From Acetatifactor sp. (GTDB lineage Bacteria > Bacillota > Clostridia > Lachnospirales > Lachnospiraceae), in the NCBI GenBank assembly GCA_022511425.1, contig JAFLRO010000023.1:1-36814 (forward strand): a stretch of 36,814 bases of DNA, read 5' to 3'. Below the pieces are notes generated by a model, which had not been told where the DNA came from, searched no databases, and saw only the letters and a list, made by a program, of their open reading frames with translations. The position numbers and the translations under genes were made by a program. Positions 25,027 through 32,765 of this stretch are shown in pieces. Within the stretch, counting starts at the first letter, position 1. Every line of letters begins with the position of its first letter.

Positions 25027-25133
25027 AAGACATTACACTTGCCGCCGTATTGATTTGAGTACCCACTTTTTTGCCACAGAGTTTATAACAGCGTTGCGAT
25101 CACAGACTCTTATATGTAAAGAGCAGCGCAGAA

Positions 25134-25907
25134 ATGAGGAAGTTTATGAGAGTATCAAACCATTTGATTAGAAAATATCTGTGTATGAATAATAACTATG
25201 TTTATAATGAAGAGTGTCTGAGGGAAACAATTCAGAAATCTAAAGAAGCGTTTTATGAAAAGGAAGCGAAAGAGTTTCTTTCCGGAGCCGAGTTTCTGTA
25301 TCAGCAAAGTAAATATATCCGAAAACGTTGGTGGACATTACAGGGAGCAGTTCTGTTGATTTTATGGATTCTGTTTGAATTTACAGAAAGCAGTTTCTAT
25401 ATCCGGCGAAATATGGGAATAGCAGCACCGCTGTTTGCGGTACTACTATTGCCTGAACTGTGGAAAAACCGCAACAATGCGACACTGGAGATTGAGGGCG
25501 CTTCATGCTATTCCCTGCGGCAGATATACGCAGCAAGAATTTATCTGTTTGCGATGGTAGATTTCCTATTACTTTGTCTATTCTTTCTTGCAACTGTTTT
25601 GACCGGCAAAATGCTTTTGAAGGAAATGATGATTAACTTTTTTCTTCCCTATATTGTGACCTGCTGTATCTGTTTTCGCTCGTTTGTCAGCCGGAAGACA
25701 AGCTCTGAGGCATTCTCGTTTCTGTTATGTATAGTATGGTGCGCTGTATGGACACGGCTGGTCCTGAACGAAAAACTATATGGAGCAATTTCACCGTTTG
25801 TCTGGTTTGTCGTGATAATAGTTGCAATTTTGTATTTATGTTATTGCATCCATAAAGAGAAAAAGAATTACAGAGAAATATGGGAGGTAAAATCATTATG
25901 GAGTTGA
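25134..25907 (+). CDS. Six-helix membrane protein of the sigma-ABC operon (candidate anti-sigma or transporter accessory)
   Basis: 257 residues, no recognised domain. About 65 charged cytosolic residues (ETIQKSKEAFYEKEAKEFL) end in YIRKRWW and are followed by six predicted helices at about 68-85, 93-108, 132-155, 163-185, 190-208 and 218-238. Its position between the sigma factor and the ABC ATPase, and its cytosolic N-terminus, make it a candidate for holding the sigma factor at the membrane; that is inference. The start may be the ATG at 25134 or 25146; AGGAAG lies between them. It overlaps the ABC ATPase gene by 10 bp. Confidence 0.75.
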   Translation: MRKFMRVSNHLIRKYLCMNNNYVYNEECLRETIQKSKEAFYEKEAKEFLSGAEFLYQQSKYIRKRWWTLQGAVLLILWILFEFTESSFYIRRNMGIAAPLFAVLLLPELWKNRNNATLEIEGASCYSLRQIYAARIYLFAMVDFLLLCLFFLATVLTGKMLLKEMMINFFLPYIVTCCICFRSFVSRKTSSEAFSFLLCIVWCAVWTRLVLNEKLYGAISPFVWFVVIIVAILYLCYCIHKEKKNYREIWEVKSLWS

Positions 25908-26785
25908 AGCTTTCTGAACTGACAAAAGATTTTAAGGACATCACCGCCGTCAGAAATGTGACATACACTTTGTCAACGGGCGTCTACGGGCTTCTGGGCA
26001 TAAACGGAGCCGGAAAGACTACGCTAATGCGTATGCTATGTACTTTGCTGTATCCTAGCAGTGGATTAATTACCTGGAACGGAAGAGATATTTTTGAAAT
26101 GGATGGCGAATATCGGAAACTTCTGGGATATCTTCCGCAGGAATATGGATTTTATCCTGAATTTTCAGTTTATGATTATCTCATGTATGTGGCTTCTATC
26201 AAGGGACTGCGGCCAGTGACTGCAAAACAGAGGACGGAAGCCTTATTGAAGCAGGTGGGGATGGAAAAATCGCGAAACAAGAAAATGAAAAAGTTGTCAG
26301 GCGGAATGAAACGACGCGTGGGAATTGCACAGGCCATGCTCAATGATCCCAAGATACTGATCCTTGATGAGCCGACAGCAGGGCTGGATCCCAATGAACG
26401 GATTAGATTTCGAAATCTAATCAGTGAGCTTTCTGAAGAACGTCTGGTGTTGTTGTCCACCCATATTGTGTCGGACATTGAGTATATTGCTAACGAAATT
26501 ATTCTGATGAAGGATGGAGCAATAAAGGCATCCGGTACTTCGGAGGAACTGCTTGCCACCATGCCGGAGAGGGTGTGGAGTCTCGCTGTCTTAAAAGAAG
26601 AAATCGATCATTACAGGAAGGTTTATAAGGTGCCAAATATTAAAAACATACCGGGCGGAGCGGAGCTTAGGATTTTATCCATTGAGAAACCTTCTGAAAA
26701 CGCTGTTTTGGAAACGGCAACCTTAGAAGATCTATTCTTAAATTATTTTGGAGAAAAGGCAGGTGAGTATGATGGTGAAATATGA
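25898..26785 (+). CDS. ABC transporter ATP-binding protein
   Basis: 295 residues from the ATG at 25898, preceded by GGGAGG; the ATG at 25880 includes the ribosome binding site and is rejected. Walker A GINGAGKTT (near residue 37), signature LSGGMKRRVGIAQAM, Walker B ILILDEPTAGLD and the H-loop LLSTHIVSD are all intact. The short form and the sequence style match the drug/bacteriocin-export ABC-2 class. The last ~80 residues are a C-terminal extension typical of that class. It overlaps the permease gene start by 17 bp, so a dimer of ATPase and permease is the expected transporter. Confidence 0.93.
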   Translation: MELKLSELTKDFKDITAVRNVTYTLSTGVYGLLGINGAGKTTLMRMLCTLLYPSSGLITWNGRDIFEMDGEYRKLLGYLPQEYGFYPEFSVYDYLMYVASIKGLRPVTAKQRTEALLKQVGMEKSRNKKMKKLSGGMKRRVGIAQAMLNDPKILILDEPTAGLDPNERIRFRNLISELSEERLVLLSTHIVSDIEYIANEIILMKDGAIKASGTSEELLATMPERVWSLAVLKEEIDHYRKVYKVPNIKNIPGGAELRILSIEKPSENAVLETATLEDLFLNYFGEKAGEYDGEI

Positions 26786-28001
26786 GCTGAAAAAAGTGTT
26801 CTCCCGGACGAGCTGCAAGATAGCCCTCATATTAGTATTTGTCATAATGGGGGTTACATGTTTTTTTGCCGTGGATGTTCCCTACATGAACGAAAATGGA
26901 GAATCCGAGACAGGATTAGCTGCTGTCACAGCATTGCGGGAAGCACAGAAGGAATGGGCCGGTTATTTGGATGAAGAAAAGATACGACAGGTGATTGCAG
27001 AAAACCGGAGAATCAGTGAATCACCGGAAGCACTGTCAAAGGATGTTAGAGAGAATAATATTGCATACAGTTGGGGGCAGGGAATCCGCGATATTCGGTA
27101 TCTGTTGAACCGTTCCTATGCCAATGGCTTTTATGATTTATTTGATTATTATCGTGCGGACTCCCTGACGGAGGAGATGGCTGGAGACTTTTATGAGAAT
27201 CGGACAACACTATTGAAGGAGTGGCTGTCGGGGGTGGCGAAGGATCAGTTTTCGGATGCAGAGAAAAATTATTTAATCGGTCAATATGAGGCTATTCAAA
27301 TACCGTTTTATTATGACTACATGAAGGGTTGGACTCAGTTGTTTGAGTATGCGCCTATCATTGTAATGCTTACTATGTTGATTTTGGGGTATCTTGTTTC
27401 CGGAATTTTTCCCAATGAATTTACCTGGAAATCTGATGCGGTCTTTTTTACATCAATTCATGGGAGAAACAAGGCAGTTAGAGCAAAAATCATGGCGGGA
27501 TTCTCTATTGTAACCTTGACTTATTTTACCGCATTTCTCCTGTATACGGGCATTACCCTGTTTTATCTCGGCGCGGATGGATGGAATCTGGCAGTTCAGG
27601 TAGACTGGATTTCTTGGAGGTGCTTTTACAATATCACTGTCTTGCAGAAGTATCTTCTGATAATTATCGGCGGATATATCGGCTGTCTGTTCATTTCTTT
27701 TTTGAGTATGTTGGTGTCCGCCAAAACAAAATCAGCGGTATTGGCAGTGATGGTTCCTGTGGTGTTGATTTTTATTCCAGAATTTCTTTTATATATTGAC
27801 AGTCCTATAGTAAGTAAGATTATAAGTCTTTTACCTAATCAGCTGCTTCAAATGGAAGAAGTGTTAGTTTATTTTAGTCTATATTCCATCGGCGGGAAAG
27901 TGTTTAGGGAAGTGCCGGTCATTATAGTGCTATATACTGTTTTGACAGCGATTATTCTGCCCATTTTGTATCAGGGATACCGTCATAAGCAAATCAGTTG
28001 A
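26769..28001 (+). CDS. ABC-2 type transporter permease
   Basis: 410 residues from the ATG at 26769 (a second ATG follows directly). AAAAGGCAGGTGAG inside the ATPase gene serves as ribosome binding site. One helix near the N-terminus (CKIALILVFVIMGVTCFF) is followed by a hydrophilic extracytoplasmic region of about 150 residues, then five or six helices (LTMLILGYLVSGIF, SIVTLTYFTAFLLYTGIT, LLIIIGGYIGCLFISFL, SAVLAVMVPVVLIFI, VIIVLYTVLTAIILPIL). This ABC-2 layout with a large outer loop is common in lantibiotic-immunity-like and peptide exporters. Substrate unknown. Confidence 0.87.
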   Translation: MMVKYELKKVFSRTSCKIALILVFVIMGVTCFFAVDVPYMNENGESETGLAAVTALREAQKEWAGYLDEEKIRQVIAENRRISESPEALSKDVRENNIAYSWGQGIRDIRYLLNRSYANGFYDLFDYYRADSLTEEMAGDFYENRTTLLKEWLSGVAKDQFSDAEKNYLIGQYEAIQIPFYYDYMKGWTQLFEYAPIIVMLTMLILGYLVSGIFPNEFTWKSDAVFFTSIHGRNKAVRAKIMAGFSIVTLTYFTAFLLYTGITLFYLGADGWNLAVQVDWISWRCFYNITVLQKYLLIIIGGYIGCLFISFLSMLVSAKTKSAVLAVMVPVVLIFIPEFLLYIDSPIVSKIISLLPNQLLQMEEVLVYFSLYSIGGKVFREVPVIIVLYTVLTAIILPILYQGYRHKQIS

Positions 28002-28200
28002 ACACGTAGAGCAGATTCCTGTCATATTCTCTATGTATGATGTGCCTGATGGAAAAGTGAACACTGAAAAAAATACAAATAAGCGACGAAAGTGATGCAT
28101 TCCTGATACATTCTCCAGGTAGAATAGGTCACGTCATTTGAAAGGACTACAGTGTAGGTGTTTGATGCCTGCACAGACATGTTATACGAGGAGAATGAAA

Positions 28201-29268
28201 ATGGGAAACAACAGAGAAAGACTATCAGGGGAGCGAAGTACCATAAGAGGCAATAGAAATAGATTGGGAGCAGGAATGGACCGCAAAAAAACAGGTCGTA
28301 ACACTATGTGGATTGTGATTCCATGGATTCTGGTGCTTGTCAATGTGATTATGCTGTTACATATGCGCGGCCAGATTAGAGATTTAAATGCACAAATAAA
28401 CCGTCTTCAGAGCAGATTGATGTCCATAAAAGAAGATCAGGCGCTGATGAGCGAAGGCGATCAGATATCTTCAGTGATGTCGTCAAATGTAATGGAAAGT
28501 GCAACCATTGCAGATTATACTGATCTGTGGGGTCTTGATAAAGTGGACAAGCCCAAGGAGCGAACCCTGTGGGAAATCGTGAAACGGCTTCAGGAGCTGG
28601 GGGAGAACAGTGAACTCATTGCACAGGTGGCGGCGGATTACCGAAACTATCCGGAACGGCTGCTGGAGGCGCTGGCAAACAATCCGGAGATGGCTGACTT
28701 TGCGGCACATTATTTGGAGAACAAGGGAAATGTCATGGGGGGAGGGCTCACGGAGAGCGAAAAAGAACAGGAGTATCCTCTTTTTCTCCAGTGGGATCCC
28801 AGGTGGGGTTATACATCCTATGGCGACGACAGCGTGGTAGGACTGGCCGGATGCGGTCCCACGGCACTGTCCATGATGCTTTATTATCTGACGGGAAACG
28901 AGGCGCTGACACCGGATGTGCTGGCAGAGTACAGCATGCGGGAGGGGTATTATATATCGGGTACAGGTACTGCCTGGTTGCTACTGGAGGATGTACCGCC
29001 ATTGTATGGAATTTCTGTGGAACAGCCGGAGAAAAACGAGCTGGTCATGAAGCAGGCTTTAGACAGAGGGGAGATTATTATCTGTTCTATGAGCCCTGGG
29101 GATTTTACGATTGGAGGACATTTTGTGGTTGTCTACGGATATACGGAAGAGGGGTTTCTCTTGAACGATCCCAACTGTGTGGCGCGCAGCCGTCAGGCTT
29201 GGTCTTACAGCGAGATTGGGGGGCAGATCAAGCATATATGGATATTCCGTAAGGGTGACACAAGGTGA
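28201..29268 (+). CDS. Membrane-anchored C39-like cysteine peptidase domain protein
   Basis: 355 residues from the ATG at 28201 (GAGGAG 8 nt upstream); the longer frame from 28138 has no ribosome binding site. A cytosolic Arg/Asn-rich tail, one helix (MWIVIPWILVLVNVIMLLH, about residues 36-54) and a coiled-coil-like stretch (IRDLNAQINRLQSRL) lead to an outer domain. Residues ~205-350 match the peptidase C39-like family: Cys in LAGCGPTALSMMLYYL (about residue 217), His in GGHFVVVYGY and Asp in FLLNDPN. No ABC transporter domain is fused, unlike bacteriocin C39 exporters, so it is more likely an envelope-acting papain-like enzyme. The 198 bp upstream show no clear promoter. Confidence 0.85.
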   Translation: MGNNRERLSGERSTIRGNRNRLGAGMDRKKTGRNTMWIVIPWILVLVNVIMLLHMRGQIRDLNAQINRLQSRLMSIKEDQALMSEGDQISSVMSSNVMESATIADYTDLWGLDKVDKPKERTLWEIVKRLQELGENSELIAQVAADYRNYPERLLEALANNPEMADFAAHYLENKGNVMGGGLTESEKEQEYPLFLQWDPRWGYTSYGDDSVVGLAGCGPTALSMMLYYLTGNEALTPDVLAEYSMREGYYISGTGTAWLLLEDVPPLYGISVEQPEKNELVMKQALDRGEIIICSMSPGDFTIGGHFVVVYGYTEEGFLLNDPNCVARSRQAWSYSEIGGQIKHIWIFRKGDTR

Positions 29269-29366
29269 CACAACAGGACAGGATGTGATACAGTACTATT
29301 ATGGGCATTAAGATATGGCGACCTTTGGTTGGAAAGATGTAATACCTCAGTTTTAGAAAATATGTA

Positions 29367-29395
29367 TTGACAATGAATGGAAATACCTTTATACT
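29367..29395 (+). promoter_or_regulatory. Strong promoter in front of the leader ORF and ABC-DUF1854-ABC cassette
   Basis: Consensus TTGACA (29367-29372), a 17-bp spacer and TATACT (29390-29395). The predicted transcript starts near 29402 and runs through the 26-codon ORF into the terminator. Confidence 0.8.
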
Positions 29396-29433
29396 TAGAA
29401 ACGGTCAAAAAAATAATGAAAGGAGGCAAAGAA

Positions 29434-29514
29434 CATGACCAAGAGAACTAACAAAGCTTTACAATTACAGAACATGTGCGTTTGTCTCCCGATATATGGC
29501 AGGTTTGTCTCTTG
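29434..29514 (+). CDS. 26-residue leader peptide ORF upstream of the ABC exporters
   Basis: The ATG at 29434 has a near-perfect AAGGAGG 7 nt upstream, the best ribosome binding site in this region. The product is MTKRTNKALQ, LQNMCVCLPI, YGRFVS (26 residues): a basic N-terminus, a short hydrophobic CVCLPIY patch with two cysteines, and no membrane helix. The stop is followed by a small ATTATGT/ACATAAT hairpin and then a strong terminator before the first exporter gene. This order (promoter, short ORF, terminator, multidrug-type ABC genes) resembles the bmrB leader of B. subtilis bmrCD, where translation controls read-through. No similar peptide was recognised. Confidence 0.65.
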
Positions 29515-29517
29515 ATT

Positions 29518-29534
29518 ATTATGTATTACATAAT
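29518..29534 (+). other. Small hairpin after the leader ORF stop
   Basis: ATTATGT (29518-29524) pairs with ACATAAT (29528-29534) over a 3-nt loop, 3 nt after the leader stop codon. It could position a ribosome or take part in switching the terminator; this is inference. Confidence 0.4.
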
Positions 29535-29548
29535 CAGTAGGAATTTTG

Positions 29549-29585
29549 AACCCCGTGGCTATTTTCGGAAGCCATGGGGTTTTTT
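29549..29585 (+). terminator. Intrinsic terminator or attenuator between leader ORF and first exporter gene
   Basis: AACCCCGTGGCT (29549-29560) pairs with AGCCATGGGGTT (29570-29581) over a 9-nt loop with a single G-U pair, followed by TTTT. A 12-bp GC-rich stem this close (46 bp) before a start codon should block most transcription of the exporter genes unless relieved. Confidence 0.85.
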
Positions 29586-29630
29586 ATGCGAGCACAAATC
29601 GTCCGATATCGGCGAGACCCGGAGGTTAAA

Positions 29631-31949
29631 ATGAAGTTACCAAACAGTTTTATCAGTGTGATCCAGAAGCACGATATAGCAGAAAAAGACATTGTTTTTA
29701 CAGCTATTGCTGACCTTGACATGGAATACCGCTTTGCCGATTCCATCGTGGCGCTGACCAAAGAGAAATTGATTTTCGCTGCTTATCCCTATCAGGAGAA
29801 AGTGGAGTACCAGTTAGGCGGATATGCCGGATGGCAGATTCAAAAAGATGCCATCCTTTTGGAGGAGCCTGCTATACAGATTTTTGAACTGTCTCAAATA
29901 GAACGTCTGGAAGTAATCAGGGAGATCAGCACCGGTGTTCTGATGGCTGCCATAGATGGCACGGACAGATATCTGTGCCATTTTTCCAACACCAGGCTGG
30001 AGACATTTTTGAGGATTTGCAGGCTTTTAGAAAAAATGAAGAAGGGTGAAGAAATCCAGAAAGAGGATTTGGATGTTGCCAAGGGAAAGGAATGCTGCCC
30101 TAAGTGCGGCATGATTTATCCGGATCAGGAGCGGAAGGTCTGTCCCAAATGTATGGATAAGAAATCCATTCTGCTTCGGGTTATGTCATACTTTAAGCCC
30201 TACAAGATGATCCTGGCAGTCATGATCTTTTGTTATCTGGGCACTGCTGCCCTGGATTTGGTCTGGCCTTATCTAAGCGGTACAGTACTATACGATCAGG
30301 TTCTTGTGAAGAATGAGGCTTTTTTGGAGATGCTCCATATTCCGGCAGGACGATTTGTGACAGCTCTGGTAGTATTGGTGATCACGATGATTTTGTCAAA
30401 GATAATCATGCAGGGGCTGGGAATTTTGCAGGGTGTATTAACTGCAAGGATTGCGCCGGAGGTGATTGCAAAACTGAAGAGCCAGGTGTTTTCCTCCATG
30501 GGAAGACTGTCCATCAGTTTTTATTCCAGAAGACAGACCGGTGGTCTTATGACAAGGGTGTCAGATGATGCAGAGGAGATATCCAGCTTCTTTATTGATG
30601 GTATTCCTTACTTTTTCATCAATGTGGGAAGGCTTGTGGCAACCTGTGTCATCATGTTTATTCTAAATCCTCTTCTGGCACTTGTGTCAATTATTTTTAT
30701 GCCGGTGCTGGTGGTTATGAGCTATCGTATGATGCCTCATCTGTGGCATTATTATGGTAAGCGTCACCGGGCCAACAGGCGGCTCAACTCTCAGATGAAC
30801 GAGAACTTTACCGGAGCCAGGGTGGTCAAGGCTTTCGGTCAGGAAGAGCAGGAGATGACACGCTTTACCAAGAACAACACAAGAGTCCGCACTGCGGAAC
30901 TGGATCTGGTTAAGTATGACAATAAGTTTTTTGCCTTGTACTGTACGGTGGAGGATACCATCAGTTTTCTGGTGTGGGCTGTAGGCGGTGCGCTGATTAT
31001 CAGCGGGTCCAATATTGAGGTGGGTATGCTTCTGACCTTTTCCGGTTATGTGGGCCAGTTGAGGGGACCGTTGGACTTTATGTCCCGTATCATCCGCTGG
31101 TACACCAACTGCATGAACTCCGCACAGCGTATGTTTGAAATCATTGACGCAGTACCCGAGGTGAAGGAAGCGTCAGAGCCTTTGCGGCCGGAAAGCCTGC
31201 GGGGAGAGATTGAACTGAAGAATGTAACTTTCAGCTATGATGCCCATAAGCCTATATTGAAGGATGTCAGCTTCCATGTGGAGGCTGGAGAGGTTTTTGG
31301 AATCGTGGGACGGTCCGGTTCCGGTAAATCCACATTGGTGAATTTGATCTCCCGGCTGTATGATGCAGAAGAGGGAGAGGTGTTGGTTGACGGTGTCAAC
31401 GTAAAACAGTACGGTTTCCGGGAGCTGCGAAGGAATGTGGCAATGGTATCTCAGGAGACTTATATCTTTATGGGAACTGTGGCGGAAAATATTGCATATG
31501 CAAGACCGGATGCCACAAGAGAAGAGATTATTAGGGCAGCTGTACAGGCAAATGCCCACGACTTTATCTGTCGGATGCCGGAGGGGTATGATACGATTCT
31601 TGGATCTTCCAGCAGGTCTTTGTCCGGCGGTGAGAAGCAGAGGATTTCCATTGCCAGGGCGATACTGGCTGACCCGAAAATCTTGATTTTGGACGAGGCT
31701 ACTTCAGCTGTGGATACGGAGACGGAGTTGGCGATTCAGAAGTCTTTGGAGCGGCTGGAGAAGGGGCGGACGGTGCTGTCTATTGCGCATAGGCTTTCTA
31801 CGTTACGGAATGCTACTCATTTGATTGTGTTGGATGATGGAAGAATTACGGAAGCGGGAACTCATGAGGAGTTGCTTAAGATGAAGGGAACCTTCTTTAA
31901 GTTGAGTGAGTTGCAGACGAAGGCGTTGGCGATGAGAGGGATTGAGTAG
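29631..31949 (+). CDS. ABC exporter 1 with N-terminal PH-like domain and zinc-ribbon segment
   Basis: 772 residues from the ATG at 29631 (GGAGG, 5-nt spacing); a longer frame would begin inside the terminator. Residues 1-140 look like a small beta-rich PH/GRAM-type domain (IVALTKEKLIFAA, GTDRYLCHFSNTRLETFLRIC). Residues ~154-180 hold CPKCG and CPKC pairs, a zinc-ribbon-like knuckle. Six membrane helices follow, then a complete nucleotide-binding domain: Walker A GRSGSGKST, signature LSGGEKQR, Walker B ILILDEATSAVD, H-loop IAHRLST. The architecture matches ABC transporters linked to DUF1854 proteins, which follow here. It probably pairs with exporter 2 as a heterodimer; substrate unknown. Confidence 0.88.
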   Translation: MKLPNSFISVIQKHDIAEKDIVFTAIADLDMEYRFADSIVALTKEKLIFAAYPYQEKVEYQLGGYAGWQIQKDAILLEEPAIQIFELSQIERLEVIREISTGVLMAAIDGTDRYLCHFSNTRLETFLRICRLLEKMKKGEEIQKEDLDVAKGKECCPKCGMIYPDQERKVCPKCMDKKSILLRVMSYFKPYKMILAVMIFCYLGTAALDLVWPYLSGTVLYDQVLVKNEAFLEMLHIPAGRFVTALVVLVITMILSKIIMQGLGILQGVLTARIAPEVIAKLKSQVFSSMGRLSISFYSRRQTGGLMTRVSDDAEEISSFFIDGIPYFFINVGRLVATCVIMFILNPLLALVSIIFMPVLVVMSYRMMPHLWHYYGKRHRANRRLNSQMNENFTGARVVKAFGQEEQEMTRFTKNNTRVRTAELDLVKYDNKFFALYCTVEDTISFLVWAVGGALIISGSNIEVGMLLTFSGYVGQLRGPLDFMSRIIRWYTNCMNSAQRMFEIIDAVPEVKEASEPLRPESLRGEIELKNVTFSYDAHKPILKDVSFHVEAGEVFGIVGRSGSGKSTLVNLISRLYDAEEGEVLVDGVNVKQYGFRELRRNVAMVSQETYIFMGTVAENIAYARPDATREEIIRAAVQANAHDFICRMPEGYDTILGSSSRSLSGGEKQRISIARAILADPKILILDEATSAVDTETELAIQKSLERLEKGRTVLSIAHRLSTLRNATHLIVLDDGRITEAGTHEELLKMKGTFFKLSELQTKALAMRGIE

Positions 31950-31972
31950 AAAAATATAGAAAGAGGGATTTT

Positions 31973-32548
31973 ATGGAACAGGAGAATATGGGACAGAACC
32001 TGCTTGATTTGCAGGAGTTTGATGAGGAGGCCCTGAAAAGGGAATCTGAGGAATTGCTGGAAATGCGGTTCCTGACGAAGGATAATGCTAAGTTCAGCCG
32101 GACGGATGGAGGGTTTGTGGCTTTGAAGTTTGGGGAGAAGGAGTATTCCCGAGTGGGCGTATACCTGACTTTTCCCCTGACGATGCCGGAGGAGTATATT
32201 TCCATTCGTGAGGCGGACGAGAAGGCGAAAGAGATTGGTATTATTGAGAAGCTCTCGCAGCTGGATAAGGAACAGCAGGATATGATCAGAGAGCAGATCA
32301 AGTTGAGGTATTTCATGCCAACCATTACCAAAGTGCTGGATATTAAGGATGAGTACGGCTATGCTTACTGGAACGTGACCACCACTTTCGGTGCCTGTCG
32401 GTTTACGACAAGAATGAGCGGCGATGCTGTTATCCTTTTGGGAGAGTCCAGGCTGATGGTGACAGATATTGATGGGAACCGGTATGAGATTCCGGACTTT
32501 TATCAACTCAGTGTAACAGAGCGAAAAAAGCTGGATCTGTTTATTTAA
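31973..32548 (+). CDS. DUF1854 family protein
   Basis: 191 residues, 23 bp after exporter 1, with an AAAGAGGGA site. The second half carries the DUF1854-like pattern: LRYFMPTITKVLDIKDEYGYAYWNV, TTFGACRFTTR, LMVTDIDGNRYEIPDF. DUF1854 genes are found next to ABC exporters in many phyla, and in some proteobacteria such pairs sit in cyanophycin loci and are named accordingly in public annotation (recalled, not checked). No cyanophycin synthetase or cyanophycinase gene is in this window. A role as cytosolic accessory of the exporters is the simplest reading. Family assignment is fairly firm; function is not known. Confidence 0.82.
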   Translation: MEQENMGQNLLDLQEFDEEALKRESEELLEMRFLTKDNAKFSRTDGGFVALKFGEKEYSRVGVYLTFPLTMPEEYISIREADEKAKEIGIIEKLSQLDKEQQDMIREQIKLRYFMPTITKVLDIKDEYGYAYWNVTTTFGACRFTTRMSGDAVILLGESRLMVTDIDGNRYEIPDFYQLSVTERKKLDLFI

Positions 32549-32765
32549 CACATATAATTCAACCGACCTTGGCTGACTTTTATTACATTGTTCACACAAG
32601 CTTTGCGCAGCTTTACGTTTATCCCGCAGTTCTGCTGGGCTGATAGCTTGATTCCTTTTCAGCCTGTCGGGGGTGTTTAGCTTAGCGAATCATGTATGAT
32701 AGAGCGGCTGAACATCATCGTTCGGTCATATTTTCACGCGCAGATAGGCGTAGAAATGAGGAAAC

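Noticed and set aside
28791..29252. 153-codon plus-strand frame inside the C39-like gene
   Set aside because: It is a shifted reading of the peptidase; composition is Gly/Arg/Cys-rich and the catalytic motifs are all in the other frame.
29434..29514. RiPP or bacteriocin precursor identity for the 26-residue ORF
   Set aside because: No leader/core pattern, double-Gly site or modification enzyme is present; the terminator directly after the ORF and exporters downstream fit a regulatory leader better.
32549..32765. Separate promoter or RNA gene in the gap before exporter 2
   Set aside because: Only a TATGAT without a matching -35 and weak short hairpins were found.
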